Assembly: GCA_938036875.1 (NCBI GenBank)
Contig: CALHVX010000100.1
Coordinates: 1 to 37,931, forward strand
Direction: 5' to 3'
Length of the DNA: 37,931 nt
Origin: an uncultured Pseudomonadales bacterium
GTDB taxonomy: Bacteria; Pseudomonadota; Gammaproteobacteria; Pseudomonadales; Azotimanducaceae
In this document: piece after piece, positions 5,884 through 12,427 of the stretch
Position numbering within the stretch: position 1 is the first letter of the stretch
How the letters are laid out: each line of letters starts with the position of its first letter
Notes under the pieces: generated by a model
What the model was told of the DNA's origin: nothing
The model's input: the letters and a program-made list of their open reading frames with translations, nothing else
Database searches by the model: none
Program-made: the position numbers and the translations under genes

Positions 5884-6477
5884 ATGAAAAGGAAAGTTCT
5901 TTCCAAAATGACCGTTGTGCTGGCGTTCGCAACGTATTTACCCATATACGCTCAAGCTGTTCAGATAGACGGCTCCATTGATTTCTCAGGTTCGGTCCTT
6001 TTGAGTGGCCCTGTGCCCGGCCAGTTTACAACCGATCTTGGGACAGCAAACGGGGTTGTTGATTGGCTTGGAACAACGGTTAGTCTTGTTGATGGCGACT
6101 TCACCCGAGTCAGCCCAAGTGCGCCCGTTGCATTGTCGCGGTCTTGGCGATTTGACTCGGCCGCCGTTGCTCCATTTTTACAAGCAGGAGGGTTTCAATT
6201 TGATCTTGCATCTAGCCAAATTGTCACTCAGCTCTCGAACTTTCTTAATGTTCAAGCTGTAGGGTCTCTCAGTGGCAATGGATTTGATGCAACACCAGCG
6301 AATCTTTTTTTTACGATTCCTGGAAATGCATCGGTTAATAACGCCTACCGTTTTAACATGGTCGTTCAAGCTAATCCTAGCTCAGATCCACAGCCCGTAC
6401 CCGAGCCAGCTAGCGCATTATTGCTCTTTATTGGTGCTCTTGTAGCTGCCAGAAGAAAGATGTTAGCGTCTGCCTGA
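5884..6477 (+). CDS. PEP-CTERM sorting-signal protein
   Basis: A 197-residue exported protein. Residues 1-26 form a signal peptide (VVLAFATYLPIYAQA). The C-terminus has the tripartite PEP-CTERM tag: VPEPAS, a hydrophobic helix (ALLLFIGALVAA) and a basic end (RRKM), which exosortase/archaeosortase systems recognise for envelope processing. The body is rich in Gly, Ser and Val and has no recognised enzymatic motif; it may be a surface or matrix protein. GGGAG precedes the ATG by 10 bases. No exosortase gene is in the window, so it would have to be elsewhere in the genome. The tag is diagnostic; the role is unknown. Confidence 0.88.
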   Translation: MKRKVLSKMTVVLAFATYLPIYAQAVQIDGSIDFSGSVLLSGPVPGQFTTDLGTANGVVDWLGTTVSLVDGDFTRVSPSAPVALSRSWRFDSAAVAPFLQAGGFQFDLASSQIVTQLSNFLNVQAVGSLSGNGFDATPANLFFTIPGNASVNNAYRFNMVVQANPSSDPQPVPEPASALLLFIGALVAARRKMLASA

Positions 6478-6519
6478 TTGAGATGAAAAGCGAATGATGG
6501 GCGAGGTTAGGGAGTAAAG

Positions 6520-6882
6520 ATGTTTGATCACATAGTCATTGGTGCCAGCGACTATGAAGCGAGCAAAACCTTTTTTCTCAAAGCCTTGAAGCCCATCGGT
6601 ATACAGGTTGTGTCCGAGGGCTCGCTCGGCATTGAGCTTAGTGCTGATGGTAAATCATCGCTTTGCATCCGCCGAGTTGAGGAAAGGCCATCGCGGCTGC
6701 ATCTCGCTTTTGTGGCGCAGAACCGCGAGCAGGTAGATGAGTTTTACTATGAATCGCTAGAAGCCGGAGCAAAGGACAATGGCGCTCCAGGGATACGTCC
6801 AGAATATAGTGGGTCGTACTACGCTGCCTTTGTTATTGGTCCAGATGGTCATAACATTGAAGTTGTGTGTCACGGAGAATAA
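6520..6882 (+). CDS. VOC (glyoxalase/bleomycin-resistance) superfamily protein
   Basis: A 120-residue single VOC-fold protein. The N-terminal FDHIVIGASDYEASKTFFLKAL and the C-terminal GSYYAAFVIGPDGHNIEVVCHGE are typical. Candidate metal ligands are His4 and the near-terminal Glu (NIEVV). The group includes lyases, dioxygenases and binding proteins; the substrate here cannot be told. GGGAG lies about 8 bases before the ATG. It lies in the eroded cassette region with no attC on either side. Similar small VOC proteins are frequent in integron arrays. Confidence 0.85.
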   Translation: MFDHIVIGASDYEASKTFFLKALKPIGIQVVSEGSLGIELSADGKSSLCIRRVEERPSRLHLAFVAQNREQVDEFYYESLEAGAKDNGAPGIRPEYSGSYYAAFVIGPDGHNIEVVCHGE

Positions 6883-7073
6883 GCACTTCAAGCGCGTAAT
6901 AGGTGAGGTGCGAAATGGGAGCGAATGCGAACTCTAGACGAGAAGAAGATGGAGTAGTAACATTCGGGCATGAACAATTTCAATCTAACTCAGAACAAGC
7001 TCGATGCACTGGAACCGGTGTGTTTGCTGCTGCCTGGAAGATTGTAATCGTTTAGTAATCGCGTATTCATCAA

Positions 7074-7107
7074 GACCCCGGCGGCTTAACGGCTCCCGGG
7101 GTTTTTT
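7074..7107 (+). terminator. Strong intrinsic terminator or attenuator just upstream of a small gene
   Basis: ACCCCGG (7075-7081) pairs perfectly with CCGGGGT (7096-7102), with further internal pairing possible (CGGC/GGCT), followed by six T at 7102-7107. Only 19 bases separate the T run from the next ATG. Confidence 0.8.
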
Positions 7108-7126
7108 CGTTTCTGAGGTACTAAAA

Positions 7127-7357
7127 ATGAATATTAAGGACATCGTAAAAGGCCAAAACGCACACTTCGTTTTCTATCGAGACAAGGCATTGTTCTACGA
7201 GACAGACAATGGCTTTCAATTTCCAGTGCCCATTGGAGATGCAGGCTCGGCTACGTTCAACTCGGAAGAGAAAGCGATTCTGCTTATGCGGTATATTCGT
7301 AAACACCTAGCGCAAACGCAGGCAGCGAAAAGTGAGCAGGTGCAGCCAGGTAGCTAG
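7127..7357 (+). CDS. Small conserved protein of unknown function
   Basis: A 76-residue cytoplasmic protein starting MNIKDIVKGQ, with FVFYRDKALFYETDNGFQFP, PVPIGDAGSATF and AILLMRYIRKHL. I recognise this pattern as a small conserved uncharacterised family found in gammaproteobacteria and their mobile DNA, with no assigned function. GAGG (7115-7118) gives an 8-base spacing to the ATG at 7127; a longer frame from 7004 would read through the terminator hairpin and is rejected. The tail after residue 66 (AAKSEQ) is low-complexity. Placement directly behind a strong terminator, with no room for a promoter between, suggests regulation by read-through or a promoter inside the hairpin region. Confidence 0.75.
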   Translation: MNIKDIVKGQNAHFVFYRDKALFYETDNGFQFPVPIGDAGSATFNSEEKAILLMRYIRKHLAQTQAAKSEQVQPGS

Positions 7358-7399
7358 GCGTCCATTGAAAATGGGTGGTTACACCCATGCGCAGGATAC

Positions 7400-7420
7400 C
7401 GCCTAACGTCTTGTTGGGCG
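7400..7420 (+). repeat. Minimal attC-like scrap (outer boxes only)
   Basis: CGCCTAAC (7400-7407) and GTTGGGCG (7413-7420) pair with one G-T wobble around a 5-base loop. The sequences match R'' and R' of attC sites, with everything between removed. This could be the product of a deletion across a folded attC. Confidence 0.5.
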
Positions 7421-7541
7421 GGACTCTAACTTTCGCTCATCTCAAGGAATAGGGGGGGTAGATGGATGCACTTCCATATCTCAAAGAAATACGGATAAAG
7501 TGAGGCAAAGTTGAAGGTTCGACTCAGTTTCCCCTATCTTG

Positions 7542-7688
7542 ATGGCATACCCAGATGCTTGGATAGATCAATTTAGCGATGCGGGCATACAGCGAGTTGA
7601 GTATCAGCAAACAGAGCACTACGAAATTACTCGCGCCTTTCTGGTTAGCCCGCATCGAGTGTTGCATGCGCTGTTTGAAGACGACTAA
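7542..7688 (+). CDS. Possible short or remnant ORF
   Basis: An open frame of 48 codons, beginning MAYPDAWIDQFSDAG and ending LHALFEDD, lies in the 393-base gap between the small conserved gene and the HD-domain gene. It has no ribosome-binding sequence and no family I recognise. The composition is protein-like, and another open stretch in a different frame (reading VITIKDIPQP) leads into the HD gene start, so this may be debris of a degraded gene. Apart from this and the attC-like scrap at 7400-7420, I see nothing in 7358-7750. Confidence 0.3.
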   Translation: MAYPDAWIDQFSDAGIQRVEYQQTEHYEITRAFLVSPHRVLHALFEDD

Positions 7689-7750
7689 GCTGGCGTTGCC
7701 CAGTTGATCCCAAGCAACGAGTTATCACCATCAAGGATATTCCGCAGCCC

Positions 7751-8305
7751 ATGAAACAAGTGAAATTTACCCAGATGCTAGATGGAACCCGGAGTGACTA
7801 CGATTTGGTTGCGGCATACGACGAGAAAAATGCAGCCGAACTTCCTGAGCGAGTATTAGGGTGGTTGCGGTCCATGGACGGTCCATCTCCCTATCAAGTC
7901 ACTCGGTTAGAGCATTGTTTGCAGACAGCCTCTCGAGCCGAGCGAGATGGTGCAGACGAAGAAACGGTGGTTTGTGCTTTGTTACACGACATAGGGGATG
8001 TGTTAGCACCCACCAATCACTCCCAAGTGGCGGCAGCGTTATTGCGCCCCTATGTTAGCGAGCAAAATTGTTGGGTGGTGGAACACCACGGATTGTTCCA
8101 GGGCTATTATTACTTTGACCATTATGATTTAGATCCGAATGAAAGAGACCGCTACAAAGATCATGAGTACTACGAGGCATGCGTCAATTTTTGCGAACGG
8201 TGGGATCAAGCTTCTTTTGATCCAGGTTTTGCTGCGTCACCTCTAGAGCATTTTGAGCCGGCGATCCGGACGATTCTGGGCAGGGAAGCAAAACCTTTTG
8301 TTTAG
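7751..8305 (+). CDS. HD-domain protein resembling PhnZ/TmpB-type diiron oxygenases
   Basis: A 184-residue single-domain HD protein. The putative metal ligands are H55 (VTRLEHCLQTA), H79-D80 (LLHDIGD), H90 (NHSQVAA), H112/H113 (VEHHGLFQ) and D152 (CERWDQ). The LEHxLQxA signature and the ERWDQ end are shared with HD oxygenases that cleave C-P or C-C bonds using a mixed-valent diiron centre, rather than with nucleotide phosphohydrolases. The Tyr/Glu pair that gates substrate in PhnZ is not at the same spacing before H55 (P and Y48 occupy those positions), so the substrate must differ. The start at ATG 7751 fits the family N-terminus. No partner 2-oxoglutarate oxygenase is adjacent, although one lies 3 kb upstream. 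Confidence 0.8.
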   Translation: MKQVKFTQMLDGTRSDYDLVAAYDEKNAAELPERVLGWLRSMDGPSPYQVTRLEHCLQTASRAERDGADEETVVCALLHDIGDVLAPTNHSQVAAALLRPYVSEQNCWVVEHHGLFQGYYYFDHYDLDPNERDRYKDHEYYEACVNFCERWDQASFDPGFAASPLEHFEPAIRTILGREAKPFV

Positions 8306-8383
8306 CTGGGAGAGTGGTTGCATGCAGGACGGCTACCTACATAGTCACGTAACCCTATTCCAATCTCCTTTGCTTCCATAAAT

Positions 8384-8390
8384 GTTATGC
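8384..8390 (+). repeat. Possible attC right-end scrap
   Basis: GTTATGC followed by GGCTAGCGATA echoes the sequence after the real right ends (GTTAGGC then GACTAGCGATA at 3592-3602). One base breaks the GTTRRRY rule and no inner arms remain. Confidence 0.35.
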
Positions 8391-8400
8391 GGCTAGCGAT

Positions 8401-9096
8401 ATGTTAACTCGGATTCTACATCGTGCTATTTCGGCAGTTGTGAACAAGCCGTTGTCACATTGGGCTCCGCTTGTTCCCCCGTTCATCTTTTCTGTTTTAA
8501 TCGATGAGCTGGCGAACTTAGAGCGGTTTAACAGCTGGTTCATCGCAATATTATCTTTGGCCGCTAGCACTATTCTGGCGGTCACCACCCATAGGTTGAT
8601 TTTGCTTGGCTCGAACCATGTTCCTAAATACGGATTTAGAGGTTGGGGGCGAAGAGAAACATTATTTTTCGCTTATATGGCAATAGTCCAAATCGCTATT
8701 TTTGCCGTCACAATGATTCCGTTGATACTAGTCATTTTAGTATCCGCTTCGCTCGATCTATCGAGCGACATATTGTTCTGGTTTTTTCTCGTTGCTACCA
8801 TTGTTGCCGCGCTCTACGTTTCTTCTCGATTTTGCTTGGTGCTTCCTGCCACGGCCATAGATCATCCATTGTTTATGAGCGGCGCGTGGAGTCAGAGTAG
8901 GAACCACCAAGGAACCGTTTTCCTCATTTTTGGTGTAATCCCTTTGTCACTCGCCGCACCAGCTATGTTGCTATATTTGGTTGATTCTCAATTGCTTGAG
9001 ATACTGTCCGGTTTGTTAGTTTCCGTCGGGGTTGTCATTGGAATAGTGTTGTTGTCTATCGCTTATGACGAGATCGTAGTAAAAGAAAACGTTTAA
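8401..9096 (+). CDS. Multi-pass membrane protein, unknown function
   Basis: A 231-residue protein with about six membrane helices (roughly residues 22-40, 45-65, 88-118, 124-147, 172-195, 203-222). The central RFCLVLPATAIDHPLFMSGAWSQS resembles the linker motif common in DUF975/YciC-like and glycerophosphodiesterase-membrane-domain proteins, where an arginine, a proline and an SxAW element join two helices. That similarity is suggestive only. ATG at 8401 follows an attC-like scrap by 10 bases, as in a cassette. No catalytic residues are visible. Confidence 0.7.
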   Translation: MLTRILHRAISAVVNKPLSHWAPLVPPFIFSVLIDELANLERFNSWFIAILSLAASTILAVTTHRLILLGSNHVPKYGFRGWGRRETLFFAYMAIVQIAIFAVTMIPLILVILVSASLDLSSDILFWFFLVATIVAALYVSSRFCLVLPATAIDHPLFMSGAWSQSRNHQGTVFLIFGVIPLSLAAPAMLLYLVDSQLLEILSGLLVSVGVVIGIVLLSIAYDEIVVKENV

Positions 9097-9164
9097 TGGC
9101 TGCTCCGTAAACTGGGTTCTTGAGCTAAGCCGTTCGTGATGTGGTGGTACTTAGCTATCCTGCT

Positions 9165-9171
9165 GCCTAAC
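9165..9171 (+). repeat. Possible attC left-end scrap
   Basis: GCCTAAC followed by AATTT matches an R'' box and spacer of typical attC sites. No L', R' or inner arms follow. It marks roughly where cassette-like content stops; a chance match is possible. Confidence 0.25.
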
Positions 9172-9212
9172 AATTTGCTATAAAACGGCTATCGACCAGG
9201 GATTGAATTGTT

Positions 9213-9692
9213 ATGTATGACGTTTGGCATCGAAATAGATTGTTACCCTGTTTAAAAGTGTTGGTTGTCATTACTCTCGGTATCATGTCAGCCCCGCTCG
9301 CATTCGCTGAGAAAAAACCGAAACCCCACGTCTTTACCGTTGCGGTGTTGGGCGATGCTGTTTACATCGGGCAAGCTTTTCCCACAAAAAGGCGAGGCAA
9401 GTTTCATCTTACGGGATATCTCAAGAGCGACGGCGAATGCAGTGGCACCTTTAAGTATCGCGAGTATCCCCGGGGTCGCGCTAAGTTTGAATGTACCAAC
9501 GGCATGTCGGGTTCAATCAAATTGCTCGCTAAGGGCCCCTTATCTGGCAAGGGGTCTGCGTTAGTTGATGGCACGCAAGTGGATTTTGTATATGGCTACG
9601 ACCTAGATAAGACCAATCGACTCCTCGATTTTCCGGGGGGGCGCCAGTTGGCAGTTGAAAATGACGTTGTCGTTCTCACCGATCCAGAATAG
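9213..9692 (+). CDS. Exported protein of unknown function
   Basis: A 159-residue protein with a signal peptide (LKVLVVITLGIMSAPLAFA, cleavage after AFA at about residue 32) and a mature domain with two cysteines (GECSGTF, FECTNGM) that could form a disulphide. The pattern of short beta strands (GSIKLLAKGPLSGKG) suggests a small beta barrel or sandwich. I do not recognise it. It is 12 bases upstream of a lipase-like gene in the same direction and may be co-transcribed with it. Confidence 0.65.
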   Translation: MYDVWHRNRLLPCLKVLVVITLGIMSAPLAFAEKKPKPHVFTVAVLGDAVYIGQAFPTKRRGKFHLTGYLKSDGECSGTFKYREYPRGRAKFECTNGMSGSIKLLAKGPLSGKGSALVDGTQVDFVYGYDLDKTNRLLDFPGGRQLAVENDVVVLTDPE

Positions 9693-9704
9693 GTTATCAA
9701 AGCG

Positions 9705-10415
9705 GTGCGACAGCTCTTGGCACTGTTGGCGGCAGTGTTTGCTGTACTGCCGCCTATGACATCAGCCGATTCAAAGAAAACCGACTGTGTGATTTTGCTA
9801 CACGGCCTGGTTAGATCATCCGCCTCAATGAAACCCTTAGCGACAGCCTTGGCAGCCCAAGGCTATTTTGTGGCTAATATTGATTACCCATCGCGCTCTA
9901 AGGCTATCCCCGAGCTTGCCGAGCTTGCGGTAAACAAAGGTTTGGAGAGCTGTCCGACGACGATTGAACGGGTGCACTTTGTCACCCACTCGTTGGGCGG
10001 TATTCTGCTTAGGTACTACCTTGAATCGACGCCCATCCCAAAGTTAGGTCGGGTGGTTATGATTGGACCGCCCAATCAGGGTAGTCAGGTAGTAGATCGC
10101 TATAGAAAAGTCCCGGGGTTCGCCTTGCTTAACGGGCCTGCCGGGCTGCAATTGGGCACAGACAAAGACGGCATCACCGCTTCGCTTGGACCGGTGAATT
10201 TTCCATTGGGTATCATCGCCGGTACCACCTCGGTAAACCCCATTTTATCCTTAAGCCTGCCCAATCCAGATGACGGAAAGGTTAGTGTGGAAAGTACTAA
10301 GGTAGATGGCATGACTGACTTTGTTGCTGTCCCGCATAGTCATCCACTGATGATGAAGGCGCCACTGGTTATCGAGCAGGTAAACTATTTTTTGTCTCAC
10401 GAGGTGTTTCGGTAA
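9705..10415 (+). CDS. Exported alpha/beta hydrolase, lipase-like
   Basis: A 236-residue protein starting at GTG 9705, with a signal peptide ending near TSADSKK (residue 22). The fold markers are VILLHGLVRSSASM (oxyanion loop), the nucleophile elbow THSLGG (in place of GHSxG) and a C-terminal PHSHPLMM histidine. VSVESTKVDGMTDF in between is conserved in the periplasmic triacylglycerol-lipase/PGAP1-like group and probably supplies the acid. It likely hydrolyses esters in the periplasm or outside the cell. It follows the exported unknown protein by 12 bases, and a perfect hairpin stands after its stop. Confidence 0.85.
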   Translation: MRQLLALLAAVFAVLPPMTSADSKKTDCVILLHGLVRSSASMKPLATALAAQGYFVANIDYPSRSKAIPELAELAVNKGLESCPTTIERVHFVTHSLGGILLRYYLESTPIPKLGRVVMIGPPNQGSQVVDRYRKVPGFALLNGPAGLQLGTDKDGITASLGPVNFPLGIIAGTTSVNPILSLSLPNPDDGKVSVESTKVDGMTDFVAVPHSHPLMMKAPLVIEQVNYFLSHEVFR

Positions 10416-10426
10416 AGTGCCGCCAT

Positions 10427-10450
10427 CTCCTGACATCAGGCTGTCAGGAG
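10427..10450 (+). terminator. Hairpin after the lipase gene, without a T run
   Basis: CTCCTGACA (10427-10435) and TGTCAGGAG (10442-10450) form a perfect 9-base stem with a 6-base loop. No T run follows, so it may be a Rho-independent-like pause or mRNA end stabiliser. Confidence 0.55.
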
Positions 10451-10496
10451 CTTGAGCTTAAAATCAGGTTACTAAAGATATCGGAAGGGGGTAGGT

Positions 10497-10880
10497 ATGG
10501 CGGTTCAACTATCGGTCAGTATTGATGTGCCAGATCTGAAGGCGGCAGCACAGTTTTACACCATTGCTTTGGGTTGCACTAAGCTTCGCGAACAGGGTAG
10601 TAGTATGGTGGTATTGTCAGCGGGTAATGCGGACATTTACTTGATTGAGAGAGCTGAGGCAACCAACCCAGCAGCTTCTGCTCGGGCGCCGCTAACCCGG
10701 TCCTATGAGCGACACTGGACACCGGTTCATCTCGATTTTGGGGTGAGTGATGTTGATGCTGCCGTCGCTAAGATTGTTGCCGCAGGCGGGGTGCGTGAAA
10801 GCGGCGAGAAGGGCGAATGGGGTGCAATAGCCCACTGTGTCGACCCTTTTGGTCATGGATTCTGTGTAATTCGCGAGTAA
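10497..10880 (+). CDS. VOC superfamily protein
   Basis: A 127-residue single VOC domain protein: QLSVSIDVPDLKAAAQFYT at the N-terminus, then VHLDFGVSDVDAAVAKIVAAGG, and DPFGHGFCVIRE at the end. A histidine (VHLDF) and a C-terminal polar residue could bind metal, but the usual final Glu is replaced around FCVIRE, so the metal site is uncertain. It may be a glyoxalase-like enzyme or a resistance-type binding protein. It is followed 40 bases later by a second VOC gene. Confidence 0.87.
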   Translation: MAVQLSVSIDVPDLKAAAQFYTIALGCTKLREQGSSMVVLSAGNADIYLIERAEATNPAASARAPLTRSYERHWTPVHLDFGVSDVDAAVAKIVAAGGVRESGEKGEWGAIAHCVDPFGHGFCVIRE

Positions 10881-10920
10881 CGGTACTGACTTTTGCTTGC
10901 TGGGTTTATGAGGTCTTGAT

Positions 10921-11289
10921 ATGGCAAGTTTTAGATACCTGGTTACCGACGTAGAGCAAAGTATTTCCTTCTACTGCGAGTTGCTAGGGTTCACCCTTAA
11001 ACAGCAATTCGGGCCTGCCATGGCCATTGTTGAACGCGACGATCTGCAGCTTTGGTTAGCAGGTCCAGCCGCTTCCGCCTCTAAGCCAATGCCCGACGGG
11101 GCGGTACCTGAGCCTGGGGGCTGGTCGCGGATTGTGTTATCCGTAGACAGTCTTGAGTCCGTTGTTTCGACGTTACGCGCGGCGGGTGCGAGTTTCCGCA
11201 ATGAAGTGGTAGCTGGACCCGGCGGGCAACAAATATTGTGTGAGGACCCTTCGGGCAACGTTGTTGAGTTGTTTGAGCCTGCGAACTAG
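10921..11289 (+). CDS. VOC superfamily protein
   Basis: A 122-residue VOC protein: FRYLVTDVEQSISFYCELLGF at the start, a middle LWLAGPAASASKPMPDG loop and a C-terminal EDPSGNVVELFEPAN, which is the classical end of glyoxalase/fosfomycin-type proteins with the metal-binding Glu in VVELFEP. The N-terminal metal histidine of the family is replaced by R/Y in this copy, so catalysis is not certain. It forms a same-strand pair with the previous VOC gene; the two sequences are clearly different and not a recent duplication. Confidence 0.87.
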   Translation: MASFRYLVTDVEQSISFYCELLGFTLKQQFGPAMAIVERDDLQLWLAGPAASASKPMPDGAVPEPGGWSRIVLSVDSLESVVSTLRAAGASFRNEVVAGPGGQQILCEDPSGNVVELFEPAN

Positions 11290-11337
11290 CGGCAATCGCC
11301 ACTTGTGATGTTTAGACAAGGAGTTAGGTAGGTCGTT

Positions 11338-11856
11338 GTGAAGTTGGGATTTGGCTCCATCCTGTTGTTTTTTGTTGTCTTGTCGTTGGGCTTGTACCTA
11401 GGCAATCCGTCGGGTACTGCTTCTATGGATCCCAGAGCGCGTATGTTTGGGTTTCTTTTGTTCACTATTCCAAGTGTGTCTAACACGCCAACCCTGCAAC
11501 CGGGTGATGTGGTCTTGGTATCAACTTTTGCGTACTGGGGTGATCCGGTTCAGCGTGGGGATATGCTGGTGTTCATTCCACCCCATGACCCTAGACCTTT
11601 TGTTAAGCGGGTGGTCGCTATTGGGGGTGACCAGCTTTCGATGGTGGGCACAGTGGTTATGCTTAATGGCCGCGCGCTAGAAGAGCCCTACGTTTCAACC
11701 GACAACAATATCCTTCCTTCTACCTTTGGTGAGATGACTATTCCTGCAAATATGCTGTTTGTGATGGGCGATAACCGCGACCGCAGCCAAGATAGCCGTA
11801 GCTTCGGGTTGGTAGAAAGGTCTGGGGTGCTAGGGCGTGTTGGACTTGTTCTTTAG
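11338..11856 (+). CDS. Signal peptidase I (S26 family), short form
   Basis: A 172-residue type I signal peptidase that cleaves signal sequences of exported proteins at the outer face of the inner membrane. One N-terminal anchor (residues 7-22) is followed by the Ser box IPSVSNTPTLQPGD with catalytic S48 (Asn instead of Met after it), the Lys box RPFVKRVVAIGGD with K90, and the MGDNRDRSQDSRSFG box. The start is GTG 11338. It is shorter than the housekeeping LepB with its two anchors, and is not next to lepA or rnc, so it is probably an accessory copy with its own clients. Confidence 0.9.
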   Translation: MKLGFGSILLFFVVLSLGLYLGNPSGTASMDPRARMFGFLLFTIPSVSNTPTLQPGDVVLVSTFAYWGDPVQRGDMLVFIPPHDPRPFVKRVVAIGGDQLSMVGTVVMLNGRALEEPYVSTDNNILPSTFGEMTIPANMLFVMGDNRDRSQDSRSFGLVERSGVLGRVGLVL

Positions 11857-12004
11857 GCCTTAGCACGGTGGTAGATTTTTGCTCAGCGTTCTAGGTTAAT
11901 CTTAGGCGGCGCCACTTATGGCTAGCTTAGGTATTTCTTGATGGCGCTGGTTGTCTATTGACCTTCATTGATACAACGCAGCATTGAAAAGTGGGAGTCG
12001 CAAC

Positions 12005-12376
12005 ATGAATAGTTTTTATCGCAATATAAAGCCCCATGTAGAGGCGCAGATTGATGCTTCGACGGCGTTGGTTGCGGTTGGGCAAACCGCTGACGCTTTT
12101 GGCAACCTGGAACGAGCACATGTGTTGGGGCAAGAATCTACGATTTTGCATACCCGTGTGCATTGGGCCATGTTGCTGTGGGGCGTTCGGCATCGCGATG
12201 GCAAAGAAGTGCTTGGTCAGCTGCTCCGTTTGGTTGGTGCTGCGACAAAAACGGCTATTGGTCTTGTGCCGCAGGGGAACACTGGTGGTACCAATGTGAG
12301 TCCTTTCAAAGTGATGCCGATTCCACCGCAGTTAGAGCAGCTGATAGCGGATGCGAAGAAATACAACATTCGATAA
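12005..12376 (+). CDS. DUF3703 family protein
   Basis: A 123-residue cytoplasmic protein of the DUF3703 family, with the family's NSFYRNIKPHVEAQ opening, a central ERAHVLGQESTILHTRVHWAML and a C-terminal GLVPQGNTGGTNVSPFKVMPIP. Its function is unknown; the central part looks like a short helical repeat. GGGAG (11993-11997) supports the ATG at 12005 over a TTG at 11984. It is alone between the signal peptidase gene and the monooxygenase gene. Homologues are commonly found near metal-resistance or transport genes in other bacteria, but nothing of that kind is adjacent here. Confidence 0.85.
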   Translation: MNSFYRNIKPHVEAQIDASTALVAVGQTADAFGNLERAHVLGQESTILHTRVHWAMLLWGVRHRDGKEVLGQLLRLVGAATKTAIGLVPQGNTGGTNVSPFKVMPIPPQLEQLIADAKKYNIR

Positions 12377-12427
12377 ACGGCCGAAAAAATAGGCTTATAC
12401 TCAGCAACTAGATATGGGGTGCTTGAG

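Noticed and set aside
6983-6989. ATCTAAC as an R'' box
   Set aside because: It fits RYYYAAC, but no partner R' or inner arms follow; such a short pattern occurs by chance.
11902-11910. TTAGGCGGC as an attC right end
   Set aside because: It lacks the GTT start and any complementary left part, and lies among chromosomal genes.
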